Positions 8,298 through 15,985 of a stretch of 64,000 bases of DNA are shown piece by piece. Position 1 is the first letter of the stretch, and the number at the start of each line of letters is the position of its first letter. The stretch lies in assembly GCA_003223395.1 (NCBI GenBank), contig QHUZ01000052.1, positions 1 through 64,000 on the forward strand, written 5' to 3'. The notes under the pieces were generated by a model. The model saw nothing but the letters and a program-made list of their open reading frames with translations, made no database searches and was not told where the DNA came from. The stretch comes from Gemmatimonadota bacterium. Its GTDB lineage: Bacteria; Gemmatimonadota; Gemmatimonadetes; Gemmatimonadales; GWC2-71-9. Made by a program: the position numbers and the translations under genes.

Positions 8298-9267
8298 GCG
8301 CGGCCTTCGTTCCCTGGGCCTCCCGCAACGCAAGCTCGGCGATGCGGCGGATCAGCTCCGGGTAGTCCCATCCCGCGGCTTTCGCCATGCGCGACAGGCC
8401 CGCCTCGTCGGTGAGATCGGGATTGGGATTCACTTCGAGGATCCACGCGCGGCCTGCCTCGTCCACGCGGAGGTCCACCCGGCCGTAGCCTTTCCCCTGC
8501 ATCGTGCGCCACGCCGTCTCCGCCAGCCGGCACAGCCGGTCTGCGACGCGCTGCGGGATCTGGGCGGGGCACTCCGGGCGGCTGCCGAGATCCTCGGGCG
8601 ATCCGACGTGCCACTTGGCGGCATACGTGAGGATCGGCCACGTGCCCTCGGGCATCGCACTGAAATCGATCTCGGCGACGGGGAGCGTGCGCTCGCCGAC
8701 GATCCCGACGTTGAACTCGCGGCCGGCGATGTATTGCTGCACCAGCACCTCGTCGAACTGCTCGGTCATCACGGCGATGCGCGCCTTGAGGTTCTTGCGA
8801 TCGGTGACGACGGATTGCCGGTCGAGGCCCGCGCTGGCGTCTTCGGCCGCGGGCTTCACGATGGCGGGCAATGGGAAGTCGTCGTCGATTTTTCCCTGCG
8901 CGATCGTCCAGCGCGGCACCGGCAGGCCGGCGCGCTCCAGCAGCGTGTTGGCGACCGCTTTGCGGCGGCAGGCGGACGTCGTCCACGGGCCACAGCCGGT
9001 GTACGCGATGCCGGCCAGCTCCAGCGTGCCGACGACGTGATCTTCCCATTGCGCCACACCGCGCACGCCTTCGCAGAGATTGAAGACGAGGTCGGCCCGA
9101 CGGCAGACGTTGAACCAGCGCATGTCATGCCGGACCGGAACGCGCTGTACCTGATGATTGAGGGAGATGAAGATTCGGGCGATGTGGTCCACCGCCTCCA
9201 TCACGCCGGCGACGTCCTCGGCGGTCCAGTCATCGGCGCCGGGGTCGTAGAGGATAACGACTCTCAT
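8248..9267 (-). CDS. ATP-grasp ligase resembling D-alanine-D-alanine ligase (second of pair)
   Basis: A 339-residue carboxylate-amine ligase of the ATP-grasp fold. The N-terminal region has VFNLCEGVRG and LELAGIAYTGCGP in place of the Ddl signature. The ATP-binding lysine is in PAIVKPAAEDAS, and the metal-binding end is GRVDLRVDEAGRAWILEVN then PNPDLT. It begins at ATG 9267, overlapping the stop of the first ligase (ATGA), and its 3' end overlaps the GNAT gene. Only about 30% of residues look shared with its neighbour by eye, so the two probably act on different substrates. A cell-wall Ddl is unlikely, given the partners. Confidence 0.85.
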   Translation of the reverse strand: MRVVILYDPGADDWTAEDVAGVMEAVDHIARIFISLNHQVQRVPVRHDMRWFNVCRRADLVFNLCEGVRGVAQWEDHVVGTLELAGIAYTGCGPWTTSACRRKAVANTLLERAGLPVPRWTIAQGKIDDDFPLPAIVKPAAEDASAGLDRQSVVTDRKNLKARIAVMTEQFDEVLVQQYIAGREFNVGIVGERTLPVAEIDFSAMPEGTWPILTYAAKWHVGSPEDLGSRPECPAQIPQRVADRLCRLAETAWRTMQGKGYGRVDLRVDEAGRAWILEVNPNPDLTDEAGLSRMAKAAGWDYPELIRRIAELALREAQGTKAARELLAAPRRARAPRTA

Positions 9268-10334
9268 GCCGAGAGTGCCGTTGGTGTCTGTAGGGGCTCG
9301 GCATGCTGCGCCCCTACCAGCGCCTCTGCCTCGCGGCCTGTTATCCGCCGCCACGCGATCCGAACGACGTCCTGAATGAGCTCGTCGTAGGTGTAGCCGG
9401 CGACCCGAGCCGCCTTCGGGAAGCAGGAGTTCATCGCCGGATCGGGGATGATGCCCGGCAGGGGGTTGAGCTCGACGACGTTCGGGACGCCGAAGCGGTC
9501 CACGCGCACGTCGATGCGGCACCAGTCGCGGCACCCCAGCGCGCGATACGCATCGAGCGCCACGCGCTCCGTCTCGCGGCACAGCGACTCGGCCACACCC
9601 GTCGGCGGGCACTGGAAGATCGCGAGCGGATGCTCGCGCGTGTCCCAGATCCATTTCGCCTCGTAGCCGTAGACCGGTGGCGCACCGGCGGGCAGCGTGG
9701 CGAAATCGAATCCGACGATCGGGAGGCAGCGCACGTCGCCGTTGTTGCCGAGGATCGCGACCGTGAACTCGGGTCCCGGGAGATACGTCTCGACGAGCAC
9801 CGCCTGCTGGTAGCGCTCTAGCAGGAAGGGCACGCGCTCGGCGAGCTGTGCAGCGGTCTCGCATAAGTTATTGACAAATATACCTTTACCAGACCCCTCT
9901 GCGACCGGCTTCACGAACAGCGGAAATGGCAGCGGCATACGCTCCAGGTCCGCGACGCGCTCGATGACGCGAAACGGCGCGGTCGGCACGCCGCGATACG
10001 CGAGGATCTCCTTCGTCCGTCCTTTGTGCAGTGTCAGCGCGAGTGTGAGCGGGTCGGAGCCGGTGTACGGAATGTTCAGGTACTCGCACAGCGCGGGGAC
10101 GTGCGACTCGCGACACGGCCCGTGCAATCCCTCGGCCATATTGAAGACGATGTCGGGACGGGCGAGCGAAAGTTTTTGCGGCAAGAATTCGTCGGCTTCG
10201 AGACGAACGACGGTGCCAAAGAGACCCAGAGCCTGATCGACCGCGTCGATGGTAGACGGGTCATCCCATTCTGCGTAGGCATCCGACGAGGGCGTCACGT
10301 CGGGTTTCTCGTTGTATGCGAGACCAATCCGCAT
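9264..10334 (-). CDS. ATP-grasp ligase resembling D-alanine-D-alanine ligase (first of pair)
   Basis: A 356-residue ATP-grasp protein and probably the first gene of the cluster. Features in order: DIVFNMAEGLHGP, LNIPYTGSDPLTLALTLHK, the ATP-site lysine in FVKPVAEGSGKGIF, and the metal site DVRVDRFGVPNVVELNPLPG. The start MRIGLAYNEKPD (ATG 10334) is preferred over an in-frame ATG at 10427, whose extra codons run through a repeat array. The last codons, giving GAQHAEPL, are made by a copy of the dispersed 28-bp palindrome, so this C-terminal tail was probably acquired by repeat insertion. A possible promoter lies immediately upstream. Confidence 0.86.
   Translation of the reverse strand: MRIGLAYNEKPDVTPSSDAYAEWDDPSTIDAVDQALGLFGTVVRLEADEFLPQKLSLARPDIVFNMAEGLHGPCRESHVPALCEYLNIPYTGSDPLTLALTLHKGRTKEILAYRGVPTAPFRVIERVADLERMPLPFPLFVKPVAEGSGKGIFVNNLCETAAQLAERVPFLLERYQQAVLVETYLPGPEFTVAILGNNGDVRCLPIVGFDFATLPAGAPPVYGYEAKWIWDTREHPLAIFQCPPTGVAESLCRETERVALDAYRALGCRDWCRIDVRVDRFGVPNVVELNPLPGIIPDPAMNSCFPKAARVAGYTYDELIQDVVRIAWRRITGREAEALVGAQHAEPLQTPTALSA
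9290..9317. repeat. 28-bp palindrome, copy 2, inside a coding region
   Basis: Differs from the perfect palindrome at two positions in the left half (CTCG instead of CGCA). It lies within the last codons of the first ATP-grasp gene, with its frame kept open. Confidence 0.85.
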
Positions 10335-10342
10335 GTAAGTGC

Positions 10343-10371
10343 AGAATACGAAATGATGTACAGATACGCAA
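10343..10371 (-). promoter_or_regulatory. Candidate promoter of the ATP-grasp/GNAT/aminomutase operon
   Basis: TTGCGT and TATTCT are separated by exactly 17 bases on the minus strand. The -10 hexamer ends only 8 bases before the ATG at 10334, so the transcript would be leaderless or nearly so. Confidence 0.5.
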
Positions 10372-10379
10372 GAGAGAAA

Positions 10380-10480
10380 CGTCGAGAAAAGACGGCGAAA
10401 TGAAAACCGTCGAATGAAGATCGTCAAATGAACGACGTCAAAAAGAAAACCGTCGCAAGAATCGTCGAATGAAAAACGTC
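10380..10480. repeat. Degenerate 14-bp tandem array upstream of the ATP-grasp operon
   Basis: CGTC followed by an A-rich stretch (type CGTCGAATGAA) recurs at 10380, 10408, 10422, 10436, 10451, 10463 and 10477, with spacings mostly of 12-15 bases. The array fills the gap between thyX and the candidate promoter, and its last unit overlaps the thyX stop codon. It is markedly AT-richer than the genes on either side. Confidence 0.7.
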
Positions 10481-11231
10481 AGACCTTGTGGTAGACGACG
10501 CGGGCAGCCTCGTCCTTGTCGTCCGCAGTGTAAATCTCGAAATCGGAGAAGAGCGCGCCGGCTTCGGTCTGCAGCAGTCGCAGTACTCCGATCGCCATGC
10601 GCCGGATTTCAAGCTCGGCGCCCTCGCCGCAGCGCAGCTCGAGCATCGTGCGCCACGCACGCGCGTTCCCGGAGACGACGATCTTCACCTCGGTTGCGTT
10701 CGGCAGCACGCTCCGCGCCGCTTCGCGTGCCATTTTCCGCCGGTGCACCTTGTCGGCGACCCACTCGTAGCGCTGCATCAACCCTTCGACCGCGCGCACG
10801 TAGGCGGCCTGGGCCTCGGCGACCTGCTGCTGCCATTCCTCCTCGAGCCGCGCGTCGCCGGCGACGGCGGGCGGCATGACGAACGCGGCGTGTGACTCAT
10901 CGACGTAGCGCTGCGAGATCTGCGAATACCCGAACCCCGCGCGGTGGCGCACCAGCTCGTGCGAGCAGGAGCGCGAGATCCCCTCGATGAGCAGCACGTA
11001 GACGGCGTGCTCCAGCACCGAGCCGTGACCCTGCTTCTTGATGTTCTCGAGGTATTCCGCCGTCGTCCGATTCACCGGATTGTGCTGGCTCATGTAGCAC
11101 AGCCGGCCGGCGTACTCGGCGAGACGCTCGCCGTCGCTGGCCGCACCGCGCCACTGCACCTTGAGATGCGCTGGTTCGAGGAACTGCGGACGGGCGAGCA
11201 GCGTGATGCGCGGAGCACGAAAAACTTCCAT
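10479..11231 (-). CDS. thyX: Flavin-dependent thymidylate synthase
   Basis: Makes dTMP from dUMP using FAD and methylene-tetrahydrofolate. The ThyX signature is ELVRHRAGFGYSQISQRYVD, with the RHR triad binding FAD and substrate. Other conserved pieces are LCYMSQHNP, GHGSVLEHAVY, VLPNATEVKIVVSGNARAW and LRCGEGAELEIR. At 250 residues the length is normal. The start MEVFRAPRITLLARP (ATG 11231) lies 5 bases after the oxidase stop, so the two genes are probably co-transcribed, with no obvious functional link. The dCMP deaminase at 22.9 kb supplies the same dTTP pathway. Confidence 0.95.
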   Translation of the reverse strand: MEVFRAPRITLLARPQFLEPAHLKVQWRGAASDGERLAEYAGRLCYMSQHNPVNRTTAEYLENIKKQGHGSVLEHAVYVLLIEGISRSCSHELVRHRAGFGYSQISQRYVDESHAAFVMPPAVAGDARLEEEWQQQVAEAQAAYVRAVEGLMQRYEWVADKVHRRKMAREAARSVLPNATEVKIVVSGNARAWRTMLELRCGEGAELEIRRMAIGVLRLLQTEAGALFSDFEIYTADDKDEAARVVYHKV

Positions 11232-11236
11232 CGGGG

Positions 11237-12775
11237 CTAGTGTGCCAGTTCGAGTTTCGGCGTGGCCCATGCGGCGCTGCGCTCCACTTCTCGTAGTCGC
11301 GTGGCGATGTCTTCGGGAATGACCGCGGCACCGGCACCGACCTTCAGGGCGGCCACGGGCGACCAATCAGTCGCGGGAATGATAACACCCGGGTTCAAGA
11401 TGGACAGCGGGTCGTAGGCGCGCTTCACGTCGCGAAACAGCTGCATGACCTCCGGGCCGTAGAAGCGCTCCAGGATTCCCGCGCGCAGCCGGCCCACGCC
11501 GTGTTCGCCCGACGGGACGCCGTGCAGCCGGATCAGCAGATCGGTGACGTCGTCGAACAGCCCGCGCAATGCGTCGCGCCAGCCGTCGCGCGTCGTATCC
11601 GGAAGCGCATTCACATGGACGTGCCCGTCGCCCGCGTGTCCGAAGATCGCAACCGGAATGCCGCGCCGATCCGCCACGGCCCGGAGCCCCGCCACGTACG
11701 CGCCGAGCGCGTTAAGCGGCACGCAGCCGTCTTCGACGAGCTGCAGCGACCGCTGCGTGGGAGGAAGCCGAGACAGGGCGGGGGACGCCTCGCGGCGCAC
11801 ACTCCACAGCTGCTCGAGCCCCGCACGATTGACCGCCGTCTCGACGTGTGTCACCGCCTGCTTGAGGCCGCGCACCGCGTCGTCCACGACGCCGCGCGCG
11901 GCCGCCGCCGTTTCGCGCTCAACCTCGACGAGCAGCAGGCACGCGACCTTCGGCGCGTCGGGGACGAACTGCAGCAGGGACTCATCCAGCAACTCGAGCG
12001 CGGATGGTTGCAGCGACACCAGGTGCGGCACCGCGTCGGCCATCGACTCGAGATCGGCGAATCCGAGCGCGGCACCGGCGACGTCGGGAGGAATCGGATC
12101 GAGTCGCCAATGGACCTGGGTGATGATCGCGAGCGTCCCCTCGGAGCCGATCAAGAGATCGATCTCACCGCCTGACTCGGCGAAGCGGTCGAGCGCGTAG
12201 CCGCTGGAATTCTTCCGGGTCTTGGGAAAGCGATCTGCGATGAGCCGTCTGCAGGCAGCCGTCAGCGCAAACTTTCCCCCGTTCTCCGCTCCTCGCTTCA
12301 CGAGTCTCACCGTGCCGTCTGCCTCGACAACCTCCACCGCCTCCACCCAGCTTCGGATGCTGCCGTACCGCACCGTCCGGGGGCCAGCCGCGTTCGTCGC
12401 CACCATCCCGCCACTCGTCGCGAAAGCGCCGGAGGACGGGTCCGGCGGCAGTCGCAGGCCGTACGGTTTGGCGGCGTCGTTCACTTCGGCCCAGCTGACC
12501 GACGCGCCCGCACGGGCGGTGCGGCGGTGAGGATCGATGACCAGATCGGAAAAACCGGCGCTCAAGTCCACGATGACGCCATTTCCGACGTTGCCGCCGG
12601 GCATCCCGCTTCCCGCGCCCCGGGGGATCAGTGCGAGGTGTGACTCGCGCGCCTGATGCACGAGGGCAACGACGTCGTCCTGGTTCTCCGGAATCGCGAC
12701 CGCGGTAGGCAGAATGCGGTAGATGCCCGCACCCTCAGCGTATGCCGCGCGGACACGAGCGTCAGTGAGTAACAC
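11237..12775 (-). CDS. FAD-binding oxidase, glycolate/D-lactate dehydrogenase (GlcD) family
   Basis: A 2-hydroxy acid dehydrogenase of the FAD-linked oxidase family. The N-terminal PCMH-type FAD domain carries PRGAGSGMPGGNVGNG and TSGGMVATNAAGPRTVRYG; the C-terminal cap carries FGHAGDGHVHVN, GEHGVGRLR and PLSILNPGVI. I place the start at GTG 12775 (LLTDARVRAAYAEGAGIY), matching family N-termini. A GTG at 12832 would add 19 residues of unlikely sequence and overlap the divergent DUF116 gene. No GlcE or GlcF partner is present. Likely substrates are D-lactate or glycolate, but specificity cannot be read from the sequence. Confidence 0.9.
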   Translation of the reverse strand: MLLTDARVRAAYAEGAGIYRILPTAVAIPENQDDVVALVHQARESHLALIPRGAGSGMPGGNVGNGVIVDLSAGFSDLVIDPHRRTARAGASVSWAEVNDAAKPYGLRLPPDPSSGAFATSGGMVATNAAGPRTVRYGSIRSWVEAVEVVEADGTVRLVKRGAENGGKFALTAACRRLIADRFPKTRKNSSGYALDRFAESGGEIDLLIGSEGTLAIITQVHWRLDPIPPDVAGAALGFADLESMADAVPHLVSLQPSALELLDESLLQFVPDAPKVACLLLVEVERETAAAARGVVDDAVRGLKQAVTHVETAVNRAGLEQLWSVRREASPALSRLPPTQRSLQLVEDGCVPLNALGAYVAGLRAVADRRGIPVAIFGHAGDGHVHVNALPDTTRDGWRDALRGLFDDVTDLLIRLHGVPSGEHGVGRLRAGILERFYGPEVMQLFRDVKRAYDPLSILNPGVIIPATDWSPVAALKVGAGAAVIPEDIATRLREVERSAAWATPKLELAH

Positions 12776-12822
12776 CTTCCAAACTTGACACCGGGGGAGC
12801 ACAACGTGAAGCTTCGTTCCCG

Positions 12823-13689
12823 ATGGCTCCACAACAGACCGTTACGCCTCCCGCCCCTCCAACGAGCGCCCCCGCCCCCCGTGCTCAGCTGATCCATATC
12901 GAAGTGGATCGGCGGCTGGGCCACGAGTGGGACGAGTGGAATGGCCGCGCCCTGCCGGGCGGCGGTAACTTTTCGGCGGCCCCGCGGCTGTTCTTCCACT
13001 TCGCCGCACTCACCATTGCAGCAGTCACCGGCGCCGTCGCCTTTCTTCTTTATCTGATCGGGCCCCGGCTCGGGACGCTCTCACCGCTGGTGCCCAGGAT
13101 CCTGTGGTCGGTCCTCGCGGTGTTGGCGGTCCTGCAGTGGCTGTATCTGGGTGTGCTCGCGGCGTCGTTTTACAGCGGCCGCAATCTGCTGCCCGAACGG
13201 CTGATGGAGCGTGGTCCCTACCTGCAGCTGATGAATTACACCTCACTCATCGCGCGCGGCTTCGGGAAGCGCGACTGGGTCGAGCACGCTGCGATCGACG
13301 TGTACAACACGCTCGCGGAGCGCCGGGGCCGCAGGGTCGGGAAGGGCGAGCTGTTGGTCCTGATCCCACGCTGTCTCTCAAAGCAGGCGCTCGACGGCGT
13401 GCTGGAGATCGCCGGGCGCTACGAAGTGCCGGTCTTCGTGGCGACGCGCGGCCAGCTGGCCCGGCGGGTCATCCGGGAGCGCCGGCCCCGCGCCGTGGTC
13501 GCGGTGGCGTGCGAGCGTGACATGATGACCGGTTTGCGTGACGTTGCGGGAAAGCTTCCCGTCCTCGGTCTGACGATGCAGCTCCCCAACGGTCCGTGCC
13601 GCGACGCCGCTATCGACCTGGGACAGATGGAGCAATGGGTGCGCGGGCTCGTTGGCGCAGCGCCAGCCCCAGCACACACCAAGCCGTAA
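12823..13689 (+). CDS. DUF116 domain-containing membrane protein
   Basis: A 288-residue protein with a Pro/Ala-rich start, two hydrophobic segments (about residues 65-85 and 95-120), and a cytoplasmic DUF116 domain with LVLIPRCLSKQ, VFVATRGQLARR, VAVACERDMMTG and LPNGPCRDAAID. DUF116 proteins have conserved cysteines suggesting metal binding; their function is unknown. The gene stands alone on the plus strand, and its last 80 bases overlap the convergent permease. TTGACA at 12785 upstream has no good partner -10. Confidence 0.85.
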   Translation: MAPQQTVTPPAPPTSAPAPRAQLIHIEVDRRLGHEWDEWNGRALPGGGNFSAAPRLFFHFAALTIAAVTGAVAFLLYLIGPRLGTLSPLVPRILWSVLAVLAVLQWLYLGVLAASFYSGRNLLPERLMERGPYLQLMNYTSLIARGFGKRDWVEHAAIDVYNTLAERRGRRVGKGELLVLIPRCLSKQALDGVLEIAGRYEVPVFVATRGQLARRVIRERRPRAVVAVACERDMMTGLRDVAGKLPVLGLTMQLPNGPCRDAAIDLGQMEQWVRGLVGAAPAPAHTKP

Positions 13690-14971
13690 AGGCCAGCCAT
13701 TCCACTCCCGTAAAGCTTCCCGGTACCGCAGGCACCACTTTCATCAGGACGATCGCGACGCTCACCACCGCGCCGATCATCGCGATGGCGACGCCGTCTC
13801 GCAGGTGTTGGCGCCGCGCCAGCGCAATGAACGCCAGGCACGCGGCGCACCAGCCGATAGCTCCGACCGCCGCGCCGACTTCGCTGATCGGCACGAGCAC
13901 CGCGTCGCCGAGGAATGCGGCGGCGGCAGTCGGAATCGCCACAAATGCGATCGCCAGCGCGGGCGTCCCGAATCGCGGCTGCACCGCGCCGAGCGCGGGA
14001 TGGACCAGCCCACGCCGCCCGAGTGCGTAGACCAGCCGCGTGGCCGCGACGAAATTCCCGTTGAAGACCTTGAAGAGTGACAGAACCGCGGCCGCGAGAA
14101 TCAGTCGCGCGATCCAGGGCGTGCCGAAGGCGCAGGCGAATGCCGCGTCGGTCCCCAGATGCTGGCTGACGATGTCGGTCCACGGATATACCCACGCGAC
14201 CACGCCGACGATCACGACGTAGAAGAAGCCCCCGGCGAGCAGCGCGACGGTGATGATCCGCGGGAGGGTGCCCGGCCGGAGGTGCGGGAGCGCTTCCTCC
14301 GATGCCTTGGGAATCGACTCGAAGCCGGTCATGAAGTAGGGAACGATCTGCATGACGAGCAGGACGGAGATGAACGGTCCGACTGGTGCGAAGAGCGGCT
14401 CGACATTCGCTGGACTGCCCTCGCCGATGCCGAGCGTAACAAACAGTGCGAAGCACGCCAGCAGGCCGATGGTCGTGATGTCCTGAAAGCGTCCGCTGAG
14501 CCGGATGCCACGGTAGTTGACCACGCCGATGGCGGCCGTCAGCCCGAGACCGGCGAGCAGGCGCGGCAGCGTGATGGCCTTTCCCGCGACGGTGTACAGC
14601 GCGACGGCGTTCATCCCGGGAAACAGCCGTGCGAGGAGGTTGCCGATCGCCACCGCTTCCCACGGACAGACGATCGCGTACGCCAGGACCATCATCCAGC
14701 CGGCGGAGAAACTCACCGCCGACGGAAAGACGCGCTCGGTGTAGGCGATTTCGGCGCCGGCGTCGGGAATCAGTCGCACCAGGCGGCCGTAGGTGAGGGC
14801 GATCGGGAGGAGCAGCAAGGCGCCCGCCAGAAAGCCGAGCATCGCGCCCCCTGGTCCGCCGCGCCCCAGCCAGTCGTCGATGACGACCAGCCAACCGGCC
14901 CCCACCATGCTGCCGAAACCGAATGTGAAGTACTCGAGGGCGCCGAGGCTCTTAGTAAGTCGTGACTCCAA
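13610..14971 (-). CDS. APC family amino acid permease
   Basis: A 453-residue transporter with about twelve hydrophobic segments. The family hallmark GFGSMVGAGW lies in the first helix and FFNGNFVAATR-type sequence (KVFNGNFVAATRLVYALGR) in helix 8. It probably exchanges or imports amino acids with protons. TTG 14971 was chosen as start because AAAGGA sits five bases before it; the start overlaps the end of the upstream lipoprotein gene by 20 bases. Its 3' end overlaps the DUF116 gene on the other strand by 80 bases. Last gene of the thiolase operon; the substrate is unknown. Confidence 0.9.
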   Translation of the reverse strand: MESRLTKSLGALEYFTFGFGSMVGAGWLVVIDDWLGRGGPGGAMLGFLAGALLLLPIALTYGRLVRLIPDAGAEIAYTERVFPSAVSFSAGWMMVLAYAIVCPWEAVAIGNLLARLFPGMNAVALYTVAGKAITLPRLLAGLGLTAAIGVVNYRGIRLSGRFQDITTIGLLACFALFVTLGIGEGSPANVEPLFAPVGPFISVLLVMQIVPYFMTGFESIPKASEEALPHLRPGTLPRIITVALLAGGFFYVVIVGVVAWVYPWTDIVSQHLGTDAAFACAFGTPWIARLILAAAVLSLFKVFNGNFVAATRLVYALGRRGLVHPALGAVQPRFGTPALAIAFVAIPTAAAAFLGDAVLVPISEVGAAVGAIGWCAACLAFIALARRQHLRDGVAIAMIGAVVSVAIVLMKVVPAVPGSFTGVEWLAFTAWCVLGLALRQRARAPIAPSVPGR

Positions 14972-15392
14972 GCCTATCCTTTAAGGCGGCGAGAAGCTGC
15001 TCGGCGTGCAGCTGACCAGGCGAGCCGGGCGGCGCGGCGCGCTCGAGGTCGCGCGCCGTGCGCGATGGATCCTCCATCGGTCGGTACACGGCTTCAATCG
15101 TCACCCGCGACTTGCCAGGCACGTCAGGATCAGCCCAGAGGCGCAAGCGATGCGTGCCCGCGAACGCGTTCGTCTCCAGAAACGCGTCCCGGAGATTCAC
15201 GAAACGCACGCGGATGGTGTCGACGCGGAGCAATGAATCGGCAAACTGTGTGACGCGTTCGGGCGGTGCGTTGATCACTGCGTGCAGCGCCTCCGGCATC
15301 GGAGCAAACGCAGGACGGGTGGTGGTGGGCGTGCAGGCACCGAGCAGTAGGGCGAACGCCCACGCACCACGCACGACGCACGACGCATGCAT
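14952..15392 (-). CDS. Predicted lipoprotein of unknown function
   Basis: A 146-residue product with a short signal sequence and a lipobox (ALLLGAC, cysteine at about residue 20), then a mixed alpha/beta stretch with no family I recognise. The start ATG 15392 overlaps the upstream stop (TAATG). The first codons (MHASCVVRGAW) are made from a 7-bp tandem repeat (GCACGAC type) at about 15359-15392, so the N-terminus may have been remodelled by that repeat. Probably an envelope protein co-expressed with its neighbours. Confidence 0.75.
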   Translation of the reverse strand: MHASCVVRGAWAFALLLGACTPTTTRPAFAPMPEALHAVINAPPERVTQFADSLLRVDTIRVRFVNLRDAFLETNAFAGTHRLRLWADPDVPGKSRVTIEAVYRPMEDPSRTARDLERAAPPGSPGQLHAEQLLAALKDRLGVTTY

Positions 15393-15985
15393 TAGTGCGA
15401 GTGCGGCGGCGAGCCCGGCGGGTGGGTGTGCGGTGCCGTGGTCTTCGTGGTATCCGTTTTCGTACTATCCGTCGCCGCGTGGTCGTGCTCCTCACCGGGT
15501 TGATGCTCGTGGCCTGCCTCCCGATTCTGGAGCTCGCTCTGCAGCACGCGCGACGGAATGCCGGCCGCGTGCTGGAACATAAGCCTGCCGCCGAGCACGC
15601 CGGTCCACACCAATCCCAGGAGTCCGACGATGCTCAACATGCGCGTGAACGCGAGCTCCTGCGCCGGCATCTGGAAACGCCGGATGAGACGCCAGGCGAG
15701 GACGACCGTGAACAGGGCCATCGTCAGCAGCGCCATGTTCTCGTGTTTTTCCATGATCTCGTGAATCGCTGCACCATGGTCGATCGTGTTCGACGCGACT
15801 TTACCCGCGACGACCGCCGCCCACCCGCCGATCACGCCGGCCCACAGCGTCCAGATGGCCGCCCACATGAGCGATTCACGCTTCGTGATCGCCGCGGCGA
15901 CATCGAACAGCACCGCCACCAGGAGCAGGGCCGCGGGAAGATCGTTGAGCACCGCGTGCCAGTGTGCCGCGTCGTAACCGAGCAT
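15392..15985 (-). CDS. DUF2231-like membrane protein with His-rich tail
   Basis: A 197-residue protein beginning MLGYDAAHWHAVLNDLP, followed by four hydrophobic segments with conserved polar positions (HAVLNDLPAALLLVA, DHGAAIHEIMEKHENMA). This pattern resembles the DUF2231 family of predicted cytochrome- or metal-linked membrane proteins. The last 45 residues are polar and histidine-rich (HEHQPGEEHDHAAT and HTHPPGSPPHSH), suggesting metal binding outside the membrane. Both ends are coupled to neighbours by TAATG overlaps. Confidence 0.75.
   Translation of the reverse strand: MLGYDAAHWHAVLNDLPAALLLVAVLFDVAAAITKRESLMWAAIWTLWAGVIGGWAAVVAGKVASNTIDHGAAIHEIMEKHENMALLTMALFTVVLAWRLIRRFQMPAQELAFTRMLSIVGLLGLVWTGVLGGRLMFQHAAGIPSRVLQSELQNREAGHEHQPGEEHDHAATDSTKTDTTKTTAPHTHPPGSPPHSH

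Noticed and set aside
8248-10334. Cell-wall D-Ala-D-Ala ligase (ddl) as the function of the ATP-grasp pair
   Set aside because: Two dissimilar copies, no mur or fts genes around, and tight coupling to GNAT and aminomutase genes favour a different role, though this is not proven.
12785-12790. Consensus TTGACA upstream of the DUF116 gene
   Set aside because: No acceptable -10 at 16-18 bases; the sequence there is GAAGCT-like and GC-rich.
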